Positions 9,442 through 19,611 are shown, numbered from the stretch's first letter. The stretch is DNA of 64,000 nt from Methanosarcina siciliae T4/M (GCF_000970085.1 NZ_CP009506.1:3038001-3102000); one strand, 5' to 3'. Program-made: numbers and translations. Notes: generated by a model from the letters alone, not told the origin.

Positions 9442-9921
9442 GTCATTCTCCAGCCCCTTTTAGTGTTAGTTATTTAAGTTCCTGTTAGATACAACAATGC
9501 AGGATACTGGTTTATAGAAATATTTTCTGCCCCGTTTCAGGGATATCTCAATCAAGTTATTTTTTCCTACTATTTTTAATATTTATCACACTTTATATGT
9601 TATATCTATATAAATTTTTCTAATTGTTGCTATTTTATTTAAAATATCTAATATTTATTATGATTAAGTTATTAAAAAGTAGAGATTAAAAAGTAGAGAT
9701 TTCAAAATCAATAATTAATACTCCTATTGTATGAAATGCAAACTTCAAATCTCACCGGAAAAAACTGTAAATACAGTATCGAATCTACCGAAGCAGCGTC
9801 TTTAAGCCTCCAAGTTCTCACATTGGAGCTGATAAATTGTCTATTTTTGAAACATCTTAATCATTGCAGACAATTTGCAGAGAACCACCTCATTAAAAAT
9901 GTTTTTCAAATAAATGAAATG
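9442..9921. other. Intergenic region with remnant of a cohesin-gene start
   Basis: An AT-rich stretch between the operon above and the giant gene at 10000. On the minus strand near 9868-9900 the sequence AATGAGGTG-GTTCTCTGCAAA matches the ribosome binding site and start region of the small cohesin gene (36215-36240), but no reading frame follows. The same terminator lies beside both, so this looks like the relic of a lost downstream gene. TATA-like AT tracts occur around 9595-9700. Confidence 0.45.
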
Positions 9922-9964
9922 AAAAAAGTTGTGGGAAATTTGAGAAAGTTTCTCTCAATTCCCC
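9922..9964 (-). terminator. Intrinsic terminator of the 2114-residue giant gene
   Basis: On the minus strand, about 35 bases after the stop, a hairpin (9933-9964; arms GGGGAATTGAGA and TCTCAAATTTCCC with one mismatch/bulge) is followed by a T-run (CTTTTTTC). The same hairpin stands after the genes at 19987 and 36337. Confidence 0.7.
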
Positions 9965-9999
9965 TTTTTGTTTTTTCATTCTCTTTTGTTTTCCTCCAA

Positions 10000-12900
10000 T
10001 CATATCATTGCAAACATCCGCACTACATCATCAAAGTCTATCCTTCCGTTTCCGTTGAAGTCGAAATACTCCACCTGCATGTTTTCCTCTATCCAGTCCA
10101 TGTTATGGAAGTATGCCACTATATCCACGAAACTGAACTCCCCGTTTCCGGTGAGGTCTTCATAGAGTCCGTCTCCGTCAAGGTCCTTAGGTGCATATTC
10201 CTGATCAGGAAGAGGAGAAAGAAGGGTTACTTCAATTGTCCCTGCCAGAAGAGCTGGTTCGATAGAGTCTCCGGAATCTTCCTCCAGACGTTTAACCCCT
10301 ATGGAAAGGTTCGCAGATCCTTTCTCCTTTCCGGAAACCGTGAGAGTAGCAAGCACAACATCTGCTGCCCCTTCTTGAACGGAATCTTCCAGGTCAACGG
10401 TCTTCATGTAGATGGAAGAACCTGGCAGGGTAGAGTTCTCAGTAATAAGAGCCCAGGTCGGGTACTCTATGTCGACTATTTCGGCAACATCCGGGTCGTC
10501 GATAACAACGGTCAGGTTGTAGCCTGAAAGACCTGCAGGGAAGTTGCTTGCAACGAGATTTATTTCAGTAGATTCGTTTTCTGAAACCGAGGAACTTGCA
10601 GGGTCAAAATAGAGAGTAACGGTTGATCCGGAAATCTCGGAAACTTTTATGTAATCCGATTTTAACTCAAAGTCAGAACCAGCAGCATTTTCTACGGTTA
10701 GATTTACGGTGTAGTTGCCTGCTGCAGAATAAGCATGCACAGGGTTCTGCGCAGTTGAATTAGCTCCGTCCCCGAAGTCCCAGAGCCACGAGGTAGGTGT
10801 GCCTGCGGATTGATCCGTGAAATTAACTGTGAGAGGAGCAGTTCCATCAGTTACATCAGCAGTGAAAGCAGCAACGGGTTCAGGTTCTGTAGGTGTAGAA
10901 GATACAGTGATGTAATCAATCTTCACCTCGGAATTGCTTCCTCCAGCGTTTATGACCGTGAGGTTGACCGAGTAGATGCCAGCATCACCATAAGTATGCA
11001 CCGGGTTCTGCTCGGTGCTGTCAACTGTTCCGTCGTTGTCGAAGTCCCAGGCCCATCCGGTTGCAGCGGTCGACAGGTCGGTGAACTGGACTCTCAATGG
11101 GACGTCCCCGCTCGTGACTTCTGCTGTGAAGTCAGCGACAGGTGCGGGAGTGACCACTCCCACGCGGATATAATCAATTTTTGTCTCCGTGTCGTTTCCA
11201 AGCGCATTTTCGACAGTCAATGTAACGGTATAATTGGTCTCAGGCGTGGAGTAGATGTGGGTCGGGTTCTGCTCGTCGGAGGTCTCTCCGTCGCCGAAGT
11301 CCCAGGACCACGAGGTCGGCGAACCCGTGGACTGGTCGGTGAACGTCACGTTCAGCGGGGCATCGCCGCTTGTTACGTCGGCCGAGAAGTTCGCGACCGG
11401 AGCAACATCTTTAAATGCATACACTATGCCCTGATTGTTACCAATGTAGAGCGTTCCATCGGATCCGATAGATGGAGTACTTACAATCTCTCCTGTTGCA
11501 TACTTCCATTTCAATGTTCCGTTGGGATTGAGGGCATATGCATTACCATCACTACTTCCGAAATAGACCGTTCCGTCAGCCCCGATTGCGGCTGAGCGCT
11601 GGACACCGCCACCTCCGGTGGTATATGACCATTTCAGGGTCCCGTCAGGATTTATCGCAAACAGTTTATTGCCACCCCAAGTGCTTCCGACATAGATGGT
11701 GCCGTCTGATGCAATTGCCGGTGACCAGAAGAGCCTAACGCCAGCGTTATAGGACCATTTCAGGGTCCCATCGGCATTGAGTGCATACATCGTACCGTCG
11801 CTCTGTCCGACGAGATAGATAGTGCTGTCTGCTCCAATTGCGGCTCTATAGGTGCGCCTGCCAAGGTCGTATGACCATTTCAGGGTCCCGTCAGGATTCA
11901 GTGCATAGAAACTTCCCCAATCGTCTGCAACGTAGATGGTACCGTCTGCGCCGATAGCAGGTGCAACACTGCCTATTTTATAATTAGTGTCGTAGGTCCA
12001 TTTTACTGTGCCATCGGGGTTCAGTGCATAGAGTTTGCAGTCAAGGCTTCCGATGTAGATTGTCCCGTCCGATCCGATTGTCGGCGAACTGTCGACCATG
12101 TATCCAGTGGTGTATGACCATTTCACGGTGCCGTCGGGATTTAATGCGTAGATCCTGTTGTCACGGCTTCCAAAGTAGATGGTGCCGTCTGCACTGATCG
12201 CCGGTGTACCATATATCGCCCCACCGGTCGTAAATGACCATTTCACGGTGCCGTCAGGGTTCAGGGCATAGAGATTGCCGGTTGCGCTTCCGACATAGAT
12301 GGTGCCGTCTGCACCGATCGCTTCTGAACCATATATATAGCCACCTATTGCGGCGGTCCAGAGGACGTTATTTGTCTGCGGCCCGTTGACTGATGACTGG
12401 CCGGTGTTGCGGGTATCACACTGGTATTTCGGCCATGCTGTATCTGCGAGTCCCACGGGTCCCGGTCCTGATCCGTCTGTCACCGTGATGTAGTCCGTCC
12501 TGGTCTCGTCATCCGAACCGCCCGGCCCGGTGACCGTAAGCGTTACGGTATATGTCCCGGCATCGGTGTACTCATGACTCGGGTTCTGGTCGTAGCTGTC
12601 GACCGTGCCGTCGGTCTCGAAGTCCCATGCATAGGATGTAATCTCGCCGATGGAAGCGTCGGTGAACGTCACGTTCAGCGGTGCATCACCGGAAGTCGGA
12701 TCGGCGGTGAACCCGGCAACCGACGCTGTTCCCGCGGCATACTCGACTACTAGGATCTGCTGGAGGGCGTCCATTCCTCCGCTGGTGGTTGCCTGGATGC
12801 CTGCTTCGTTGCCGGTCGCTTCAAGGTAATACTTCACGTCAAAGGACTGTGCGGATGCGGTGTCGGCGGTCCCCTGCCATGCCCCGGTAGCGACGGTGAC

Positions 12901-15900
12901 TCCGTTGAAGATCAGGTTGCCTTCATCAGGCCCTGCGCTGCCGGCAAAGCTGTGCAGAGTCGCGCTCTGGACATTTGAGGTGTCGATGGTCATGCCCGAG
13001 AACTCGGCGTACGCGGTCGCCTCCTCAAGTGTGGTTCCGTAGCTTGAGGCCGAGACGGCAAGTTCGTCGCACTCCTCGTTGATGAAGATCTGTTTCCGGG
13101 TCTCGGCCGGGTCGGAGTAAATCACCACGAGCGTGCTCGGGTACAGCGCCTCCCTGTTGCCTGTGTTCGAAGTCATGACGAGCGTGTTGTCGCCGCCGTT
13201 GTTGAAGAGGCTGGTCACGTCGATCGCCGGGTAGAGACCGTACTCGTAGTAGGCATAGGCCCCGAAGTTGCTCCAGTCCATGTACGGCGTGCCGAGCGTC
13301 AGGTTGTTGCCGTTGAAGACCGCGTTCATGTCCGGGACGCCGGCAGGAGTCTGGTCCCAGTTGTAGCTGATGTAGAGGAATGCCTTCTCGATGGTTGCAC
13401 CGGACGGGACCGGGAGGTCAGCAGCCGTCCAGGTCTCGGTCCGGTCGGTCCAGTCTACCGACCGGTAAAACGAATCGGGCTGGGTGTAGTACACGACGTT
13501 TCCATTCAGGTCGAAGGTATGCTTTGTCGTGATGTTGCTGCCGCCTTCCCAGTAGATGCCCTTGCCCTTGTACCCGTTGTAGACCACGGACTTTGCAGAA
13601 CTGGTTTTGTTGTTGTTGACCTCGTCCGTTTCGACGATCAGGTCGTCCGGGTCGACGACTGCGGAGTAGGTAACCGTGCCGCCCGCAAGGTCCCTTATGG
13701 TCGGGTCGGTGAGCGTTACAGTGGTCGTTGCGCCGGCCACAATCGATTCTATAATCGTGGTCGCGACCGGAACCGTGCTGCTGACATCGTCGGCATACAC
13801 GGCGACCGAAATGTTGGTGGCGGTATCAGTACCTTGGTTCTTCACATTCATGACCCTGACGGCGTTCGGTTCCCTCGCAAAGGCCGCACTCCCCGGCACC
13901 GTGTTCACGACCCCGGAGATCGTCAGGTCGATCTGTGTGGTGACTTCCGGGTCCTTGAACGCATAGAGTGTGCCGGCCTGGTTCCCGATGTAGAGTGTGC
14001 CGTCATCACCGATTGTCGGACCGTTTCGAATGGCTCCATCGGTTGTATAACTCCATTTCAGGGTACCGTCGGTGTTGAACGCGTATACGTTGGAGTCGGT
14101 CGAACCGAGATACACGCTGCCGTCTGCACCGATCGCAGGTGCAGCGTAGAACCTGCTCGAGGATGAGAGCGGATATGACCATTTCTGGGTACCGTTGGCG
14201 TTGATTGCAAAGACTTCACCGGCGTAGCTTCCCACGTAGACGGTGCCGTCGGACCCTACAGCCGGCGACCCGTAACCGTATCCTCCCACAGTGTATGACC
14301 AGTCCACGGTACCGTCGGGATTGACCGCGGACAGATAGGAGCCATGCGTGAGGTAGATCGTTCCATCTTCACCGATTATAGGCGAGGCAAAGATCATTCC
14401 TATCTGGGAAGTCCACCGGGCGGTGCCGTTCGGATACAGTGCATGCAGCACACCCTTGTAATCGCCGACGTAGATGGTACCGTCGTCGGCGATTGCCGCC
14501 GAGCTGTAGTAGTAATAGCCGGTGGCGCCGTCGTAGGTCCACTTCAGGCTGCCGTCGGGGTTGATCGCGTAGAACACCTTGTCGTAGCTGCCGATGTAGA
14601 CGGTCCCGTCTGCATCGATCGCAGGTGAATTCTGGAGTTTGTTGCCGGTGGTGTAGCTCCACTTGAGGGTGCCGTCAGCGTTGAAGGCATAGACCTTGGA
14701 GTCCATGCACCCGATGTAGATGGTCCCGTCTTCTGCAATTGCCGGTGTGCTGTAGATGCTGTTGCCCACGCCGTAACTCCACCTGGTGGTGCCGTTGGGA
14801 TACAGTGCATAGAACGTGCTGCCGCCCCCGGTGTAGATGGTTCCGTCTTCGGCGATTGCCTGGCCGGCATAGTTCATGCCGCCGACGGAGGACGTCCAGA
14901 GGACGGTGTTGGTCTGCGGCCCGTTGTAGGGCGACTGGCCGGTGTTGGCAAGATCATACTGGAACTTCGGCCAGGGCGTATCCGCGAGACCGGTGGTGTT
15001 CCCTCCAGCGGTCACCGTGACGTAGCCGGTCTTGACCTCATCGTCACTCCCGGCCGAGTTCGTCGCGGTCAGGGTGATGGTGTAGGTTCCAGCCGCAGTG
15101 TATTCATGGACCGGGTTCTGCTGGTCGTTGGTGCCGCCGTCGCCGAAGTCCCAGACCCATTCGGTCGGGTCGTTGGTGGACTCATCGGTGAACGTGACGG
15201 TCAGCGGGGCGGTACCGGTCGTTACGTCGGCAGAGAAGCCGGCGACTGGTGCGACGGCCGGCAACGGGCTCTTCACGACGAGGAACGCGAGCGGGATCTT
15301 ATAGAACGCTGCGGTACCTGTGCCTGAAAAGTATCGCGAGTATGCAAAGGTGGTATCATCTGTGCCAGTGACCGAGGCAGTCACGTCCCAGGAGTCGACA
15401 CCGGAATATGCGCCCTGAACATCAGGGACGCGGTCAAGTTCGAGGTTTGTAAACGTTCCCTCGACGGGAGGAGTCCCCCCAGTGTAGGAGAAGGTGTTGT
15501 CCGCCGTCGGGAACCCATAGTTCCCGTTGTTGCTTGCCAGGTAGTCGGCGGTGAGTGTGGCGGAGGTGATACCCGATAGACCGGTTGTGGCAAACGTGGT
15601 AGTCCCGACTGCGGCCTCTCCGTAATTATCCTCGACATAGTACGAGCAGACATCGTGCCCCTCGTTCACGAAGTACGTCGTCTGCTCCATCGAGGCGGGA
15701 TCGTCGTAGGCGACGACGAGCGTGATGACCTTGATCCTCCCATCGAACGAACCGGTGGTGTTGACGTTGACGTTGACCGTCTCGTCAGAGATCATGCCCG
15801 TCACGTCGTACCACATGAAGTAGTCGCTCGTGACCCGGTTCTCGTGGTCGTTGATCATCTTGTACGGGTCATGTTCGCCGCCGCCCAGTGCGGTGTTGTC

Positions 15901-16344
15901 ATTGCCAAGCGCCTCCCAGGTGTCTGGGTCCAGGACATACTGAAACGCGGCGTGATCAGGCTCTGTCCACGTCGTCTCATATATCCCGTCGCCGTTCCCG
16001 TCGAACTTGTTGGTGACGGTGAACGCTTTATCGTCTTGCATGTGCCCGCAGTACGCCGAGACATACAACCGTGCCCATGTGATATTCCCGACCGCCGTCT
16101 CCGGCAGGTAAAACGTCTTGGTCACGACATTGTCCCCCCAGTTCGGTGCGGGATCGGCGTCGAACCACAGATCGCCGGTCACCGTCCCGGTCTGGACGGT
16201 CGTGAGGGTTTTGCCTCCGACCCACTCGTCCGCACAGACCGCGGCAGGAAGGGCGGCAATCAGGAACATGCATACCAGCAAGCCCAGCCAGAAGGGCCGG
16301 GAGCCCAAAAACGTAGCTTTTTTCAGCAAATTTATCTGTTTCAT
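10000..16344 (-). CDS. Giant secreted modular protein with two 8-bladed propellers, cohesin and dockerin
   Basis: 2114 residues from the ATG at 16344 (a GTG at 16353 is also in frame but sits inside the leader ORF). Order, approximate residues: signal peptide 1-38 (AVCA before DEW), DUF3344 38-358, PKD 361-445, PQQ-type beta-propeller 448-795, CARDB 801-921, second DUF3344 925-1201, PKD 1205-1295, second propeller 1298-1645, three PKD 1648-1898, cohesin-like 1901-2041 (TVTLYFDPASSSVSENES, GLSGYNLTVVI), dockerin 2048-2114. The dockerin has two calcium loops, DLTGNGEFSFVD and DFNGNGRIDFDD. Each propeller has eight blades of the DGTxKWSY type. It is presumably exported and assembled at the cell surface through cohesin-dockerin contacts. 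The first three quarters (to about 11100) is visibly GC-richer than the 3' end, a sign of module transfer. No catalytic domain is recognisable. Confidence 0.88.
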   Translation of the reverse strand: MKQINLLKKATFLGSRPFWLGLLVCMFLIAALPAAVCADEWVGGKTLTTVQTGTVTGDLWFDADPAPNWGDNVVTKTFYLPETAVGNITWARLYVSAYCGHMQDDKAFTVTNKFDGNGDGIYETTWTEPDHAAFQYVLDPDTWEALGNDNTALGGGEHDPYKMINDHENRVTSDYFMWYDVTGMISDETVNVNVNTTGSFDGRIKVITLVVAYDDPASMEQTTYFVNEGHDVCSYYVEDNYGEAAVGTTTFATTGLSGITSATLTADYLASNNGNYGFPTADNTFSYTGGTPPVEGTFTNLELDRVPDVQGAYSGVDSWDVTASVTGTDDTTFAYSRYFSGTGTAAFYKIPLAFLVVKSPLPAVAPVAGFSADVTTGTAPLTVTFTDESTNDPTEWVWDFGDGGTNDQQNPVHEYTAAGTYTITLTATNSAGSDDEVKTGYVTVTAGGNTTGLADTPWPKFQYDLANTGQSPYNGPQTNTVLWTSSVGGMNYAGQAIAEDGTIYTGGGSTFYALYPNGTTRWSYGVGNSIYSTPAIAEDGTIYIGCMDSKVYAFNADGTLKWSYTTGNKLQNSPAIDADGTVYIGSYDKVFYAINPDGSLKWTYDGATGYYYYSSAAIADDGTIYVGDYKGVLHALYPNGTARWTSQIGMIFASPIIGEDGTIYLTHGSYLSAVNPDGTVDWSYTVGGYGYGSPAVGSDGTVYVGSYAGEVFAINANGTQKWSYPLSSSSRFYAAPAIGADGSVYLGSTDSNVYAFNTDGTLKWSYTTDGAIRNGPTIGDDGTLYIGNQAGTLYAFKDPEVTTQIDLTISGVVNTVPGSAAFAREPNAVRVMNVKNQGTDTATNISVAVYADDVSSTVPVATTIIESIVAGATTTVTLTDPTIRDLAGGTVTYSAVVDPDDLIVETDEVNNNKTSSAKSVVYNGYKGKGIYWEGGSNITTKHTFDLNGNVVYYTQPDSFYRSVDWTDRTETWTAADLPVPSGATIEKAFLYISYNWDQTPAGVPDMNAVFNGNNLTLGTPYMDWSNFGAYAYYEYGLYPAIDVTSLFNNGGDNTLVMTSNTGNREALYPSTLVVIYSDPAETRKQIFINEECDELAVSASSYGTTLEEATAYAEFSGMTIDTSNVQSATLHSFAGSAGPDEGNLIFNGVTVATGAWQGTADTASAQSFDVKYYLEATGNEAGIQATTSGGMDALQQILVVEYAAGTASVAGFTADPTSGDAPLNVTFTDASIGEITSYAWDFETDGTVDSYDQNPSHEYTDAGTYTVTLTVTGPGGSDDETRTDYITVTDGSGPGPVGLADTAWPKYQCDTRNTGQSSVNGPQTNNVLWTAAIGGYIYGSEAIGADGTIYVGSATGNLYALNPDGTVKWSFTTGGAIYGTPAISADGTIYFGSRDNRIYALNPDGTVKWSYTTGYMVDSSPTIGSDGTIYIGSLDCKLYALNPDGTVKWTYDTNYKIGSVAPAIGADGTIYVADDWGSFYALNPDGTLKWSYDLGRRTYRAAIGADSTIYLVGQSDGTMYALNADGTLKWSYNAGVRLFWSPAIASDGTIYVGSTWGGNKLFAINPDGTLKWSYTTGGGGVQRSAAIGADGTVYFGSSDGNAYALNPNGTLKWKYATGEIVSTPSIGSDGTLYIGNNQGIVYAFKDVAPVANFSADVTSGDAPLNVTFTDQSTGSPTSWSWDFGDGETSDEQNPTHIYSTPETNYTVTLTVENALGNDTETKIDYIRVGVVTPAPVADFTAEVTSGDVPLRVQFTDLSTAATGWAWDFDNDGTVDSTEQNPVHTYGDAGIYSVNLTVINAGGSNSEVKIDYITVSSTPTEPEPVAAFTADVTDGTAPLTVNFTDQSAGTPTSWLWDFGDGANSTAQNPVHAYSAAGNYTVNLTVENAAGSDFELKSDYIKVSEISGSTVTLYFDPASSSVSENESTEINLVASNFPAGLSGYNLTVVIDDPDVAEIVDIEYPTWALITENSTLPGSSIYMKTVDLEDSVQEGAADVVLATLTVSGKEKGSANLSIGVKRLEEDSGDSIEPALLAGTIEVTLLSPLPDQEYAPKDLDGDGLYEDLTGNGEFSFVDIVAYFHNMDWIEENMQVEYFDFNGNGRIDFDDVVRMFAMI

Positions 16345-16454
16345 CAGGACCACACCGCCTGAAGGGGCTTTCCTGCACCTTCAACGGTTTGGGTGAAAGG
16401 CGCGCTCATGCACATCAGTGCAGCTATATATAAAACCAGAAATATTCGTTTCAT
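16344..16454 (-). pseudogene. Leader ORF: orphan signal peptide upstream of the giant gene
   Basis: A 36-codon ORF, too short for most gene finders. It begins MKRIFLVLYIAALMCMS and stops with TGA overlapping the giant gene's ATG as TGATG. Its start and signal peptide match the first residues of the 3096-residue paralogue (MKRIFLILCIAALLCMTG at 29277), and the DNA upstream is homologous too. The simplest reading is that the original gene body was replaced by a DUF3344-headed gene bringing its own signal peptide, leaving this stub. Its overlap could couple translation. It may be a translated leader or a plain relic. Confidence 0.6.
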
Positions 16455-16830
16455 CTTTCATTCACTCCACATTTCTAAAATTTTCATCCACAAATCCTGT
16501 GATTGTGGCCTTTTTCAGCAGGATCTGGGGGGTTGTTCGGGATTGAACCACGATTATTTTGTAGCTCTTCTAACCTGAGAGGAAATCTCCCAATAATAAA
16601 AAACAAAAAAATTTGCTATATGTATTCAAAAACTTGAATCTGCGTTGTATGGCGTTTTTTCAATTACTGTTGCCTTCTTCCAGTCTCCCAATATTTGATT
16701 CAATGTAATGGAGTTGATCCGAATTTGGATTCTGAATCTTCTGGAGAGGATCGGTTTTCAGAAATTGGGAGATTTAGTATGAAAAAAGGTTACTATGTAT
16801 ATAAATTAATCTAAAAAATAAGAATAGTAA
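16444..16830 (-). repeat. Upstream leader shared by two giant genes (copy 1)
   Basis: About 390 bases upstream of the leader ORF that are clearly homologous to 29267-29740 upstream of the other giant gene, including GGAGTTGATCCGAATTTGG, the aggtctgg-free TCTCCCAAT block and the TATA-like box. Copy 2 carries an extra stretch near 29490-29570. In copy 1, ATTGGGAGA (16764-16772) could pair with either of two TCTCCCAAT segments (16586-16594, 16684-16692), but copy 2 lacks one partner, so the pairing is not conserved. Confidence 0.65.
16798..16811 (-). promoter_or_regulatory. Probable archaeal promoter (BRE/TATA) of the 2114-residue giant
   Basis: Minus-strand GATTAATTTATATA fits an archaeal BRE plus TATA box. 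The identical 14 bases occur at 29699-29712 upstream of the paralogous giant gene. It would imply a 5' untranslated leader of roughly 300 bases. Confidence 0.5.
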
Positions 16831-17133
16831 TCACTTATATATGTATTAAGTAACAAAAATGAATTGATTTGTAATAATATGTTTGCCGGTAATGTATTTT
16901 AGCCATATCCTTACTTTCGATAAAAATCCTATTCATTTTATAAAAGAAAATTTGCAAAGAAGGTTTCATTTTTTCAGTTCGAGTCTGGGTCCTGTATTGA
17001 ATCTGAAGAGTATCGCGTTGTAGACTGGAACAGGACATAGACCTTATGTAATAAGGCCAAAATTTAAGATAGGCTTTGGGTACAAAATAGATAGCTTTCA
17101 GGAAGAAAAATTCCTTAACCAGTGACCAACGAA

Positions 17134-18985
17134 TCCGAATTTAAACTCACCTTTCAAAGATGAGTGATTTTCCGTTATCCTCTGGCTTTGTTTGTGTATG
17201 CCTAATAAAAGAATAATCCTGACAATAACGATTTTGTTAATATGGCAGGTATTTTTCCATGTTTAGAAAAGAAAATAACGATGCTTGTTTTGTGTCCATT
17301 TCTTCCACAATAATTTTGCTTTTTTTGGACTCTTTTTCCTGAACTACCGCAATCTTGATCTCAGACAGTTTTTCAATGAGCTTTTTCAAAGAGAAACCGT
17401 ACATTTTGGTCTCCCATGCCAGGTATCTGTAGAAAAGTAGGCCAGCCATAGCCAAAAACACATGAACTCTAATGTTTTCATCCTTGTGATGATATACTGG
17501 TCCTACAGGAACAAGCAAGTGATCATTCAACAGTTTAAAATCATCTTCAACAAGATTCTTACTGTTATATGTTTTCACTATCTTTTTAGTTTGCCATTTT
17601 TGCTTATCCGTAAATAGGACGTTCTTCCCAAACGTCTTTTCGCACTTTTTTTCGTTTTCTTCATCAATCCAGAACTTTAACTGAGGCTTTTTCTTCCCTT
17701 CCAGAGCATCAATTATTTCATATTTTATAACGCTATTGTATTTTTTCAGAATAATTCCTGCAACCTCACGTTCTACGCTGCTCCTGTTTCTTTCTTTTCC
17801 TTTACTGCTTTCTAATCTTCTCTGGAGATCCTCCAAACTATCAATTATTCTTGATTTGTTTGTTTCATAAGTGCTCTTTTGAAGCTTGTAAGTTCCTTCG
17901 TTGTAGGTTATTACGGTTGTATATTCTGCTCCGTAAAACTGGTGTTTTGTTCTGTATCCAAAAATTTTGTTACCTTTCGAATTCTTGTATAAACACTCAT
18001 ATTTGGAAAGCGGAACATCGAGAAGCTCCTCGGCTTGATTTGTTTTTGCAGATCCTACAAAACTCATTTTTGAGGTTACCTTTTCAATGTTATCTTTTGA
18101 GTTGTTACCCTTATCGAAAACAAGAACAAGATCTTCAGAACAGATATTTAATTCAGTCAGTCTGTTTATGATTTTATCTACTATGCCTGAAAATTCTTCA
18201 GAGTCATGAACATTTCCAGGATATGTTTCATGAATAAAAGGTATGTTATCCTCGTTTACAGCTAGCGAAACACATATTTGATTTTTGTCTTTCCTATGCT
18301 TTTTGTTATATCCTTTATGAAGCAGTTCGCTCTCGTCATCATAATTGTTAGCATACGTAAACCAGTTTGATTCATCCACAAACATTATTGATGGAGTAAA
18401 TCCCTTTCCTACAAGAACTCTGCAAAGATCGTCTTCAATCTTTTTCATAGTATCCAAGTCGACATAATTCATTTGGTTCAGAAAATTCTGACAATTTAAC
18501 TTGTGCGGGAATTTCCACATGAAAGCTAAAGGGGATTTTTTGAACCACTCTTCAATCCCGTTTTCACTTAAAACGCCGTGACTTTTTCCGATTACATCAA
18601 GTAAGAGGTATTCTCCAACACTCAATCCATCTATTAATTTTTTGTCAGTATGCTTGTTAACTATGTCAATGAATCCAAGTTCTTCATTCACATGAAGAAG
18701 TGCGGCAAGCTTGCCGTAATCAAAGGATCTAAGTTTATCATAGGGCAATGATTCACATTGCCTTTTCATCTCAAGTATTTTTTCTGCGCTACCCAGATAA
18801 ACCTGAAAAATGGTTTTTACCTTTCCATCAACTCTGGCAGATTCTACTATATACCAGTAAGGTTTCCCATTGACGAGTTTCTTTCTTAAAAATACCATAG
18901 TATTAATTATGATCTACCTATATAAATAAATTTTTGAAATAAACAATACTAATAGACTTTTTAAAGTGAATTTAAAACTTAGGAT
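17134..18985 (-). mobile_element. IS1634-like insertion sequence (ends approximate)
   Basis: A single transposase gene flanked by imperfect inverted sequences: ATCCGAATTTAAACTCACC at the low end and, on the opposite strand, ATCCTAAGTTTTAAATTCAC at the high end. The match is partial and I found no clear target duplication, so the limits are estimates. The element sits between the promoter of one giant gene and the 3' region of the next. Confidence 0.5.
17237..18898 (-). CDS. IS1634-family (IS4-superfamily) DDE transposase
   Basis: 553 residues. The N-terminus (MVFLRKKLVNGKPYWYIVES) is the usual opening of IS1634-type transposases, which read their substrate as 'KxxNGKxYWYIVES'. Catalytic-region motifs are visible: IMFVDESNWF (first Asp), LVLVFDKGNNSKDN (second Asp) and, near the C-terminus, the YxxKxxVEDDFKLL segment that stands where the Y-(2)-R-(3)-E-(6)-K signature is found. 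The frame is uninterrupted, so it could be functional. It differs from the other IS1634-like gene at 55425 in length and sequence, so the two are separate insertions. It is nested between surface-protein genes and probably has no role in their function. Confidence 0.85.
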   Translation of the reverse strand: MVFLRKKLVNGKPYWYIVESARVDGKVKTIFQVYLGSAEKILEMKRQCESLPYDKLRSFDYGKLAALLHVNEELGFIDIVNKHTDKKLIDGLSVGEYLLLDVIGKSHGVLSENGIEEWFKKSPLAFMWKFPHKLNCQNFLNQMNYVDLDTMKKIEDDLCRVLVGKGFTPSIMFVDESNWFTYANNYDDESELLHKGYNKKHRKDKNQICVSLAVNEDNIPFIHETYPGNVHDSEEFSGIVDKIINRLTELNICSEDLVLVFDKGNNSKDNIEKVTSKMSFVGSAKTNQAEELLDVPLSKYECLYKNSKGNKIFGYRTKHQFYGAEYTTVITYNEGTYKLQKSTYETNKSRIIDSLEDLQRRLESSKGKERNRSSVEREVAGIILKKYNSVIKYEIIDALEGKKKPQLKFWIDEENEKKCEKTFGKNVLFTDKQKWQTKKIVKTYNSKNLVEDDFKLLNDHLLVPVGPVYHHKDENIRVHVFLAMAGLLFYRYLAWETKMYGFSLKKLIEKLSEIKIAVVQEKESKKSKIIVEEMDTKQASLFSFLNMEKYLPY

Positions 18986-19285
18986 CTACAAATAAAAAAT
19001 TTGCAAAAGGTCAGCTGATACTGTTTTTTAGAGAAAAGTGAGGTTAAAATCACGTTTCTTTGAAACTTCAGTTAAACCTGTCGTTGTATTTCAAAAAAGG
19101 ACGAGAATGGGAGTATCCGTATTCAGATTGCTTTGACTTGGCTGTGGTTGTTCCTATGTAGTCCAAAAACATCCGTTTAATTCGGGCCTGAAAAATGTGG
19201 ATGCATCTTTTCAGGTCTAATTACATATATAATATTATGATTTCTAATTATCATAACATTTAATATGGCATAATTAAAAGAAAAA
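18986..19285. other. Intergenic region
   Basis: AT-rich DNA between the IS1634-like element and the first hairpin locus. No gene seen. Confidence 0.4.
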
Positions 19286-19412
19286 TAATAAATATAAGTA
19301 CTTCACATAGTATTATACCTTCAAATGGATGAAAACATGAACAACTCCTGAATCAATAAACAGAACACACAATACTGTAATTCCTCACCTGTAAGCGCAG
19401 GTAGGCGGGGAG
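19286..19412 (+). ncRNA. Candidate structured RNA locus, copy A (most diverged)
   Basis: A TATA-like box (TAATAAATA, 19286-19294) is followed 97 bases later by CCTCACCTG, a short loop and CAGGTAGGCGGGG. The same box-to-hairpin spacing (97-105) is found in copies B, C and D. A T6 run follows the hairpin here (19418-19424). The stem is weaker than in the other copies. Orientation is inferred from the box. Confidence 0.35.
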
Positions 19413-19611
19413 TTTAATTTTTTATTCAAATTATTATTCTTTGAACTTTTCTCTGTTATTTACATGTGAGCCCAGCGCTTGACTTTCGTATACACTTATC
19501 ATAGTTTCAAAAATTATTTGAATTCCACATTTATGGGACAATTATTTCTTGTGGCTAAGTAGTACAAATTTTAAAAATGATAACATTAAATATTATGAAT
19601 ATTATCAAAAG

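Noticed and set aside
9727..10527. 266-codon plus-strand open frame (and similar ones at 19900, 36259)
   Set aside because: All three are antisense to the conserved dockerin and cohesin ends of the giant genes; their similarity only mirrors that of the real genes.
13519..16362. Long plus-strand frames opposite the DUF3344 and CARDB modules
   Set aside because: Shadows in GC-rich coding DNA; no ribosome binding sites or family motifs.
16586..16772. Riboswitch-like alternative pairing of TCTCCCAAT/ATTGGGAGA in the giant-gene leader
   Set aside because: One partner is absent from the homologous leader at 29278-29740, so the pairing is not conserved.
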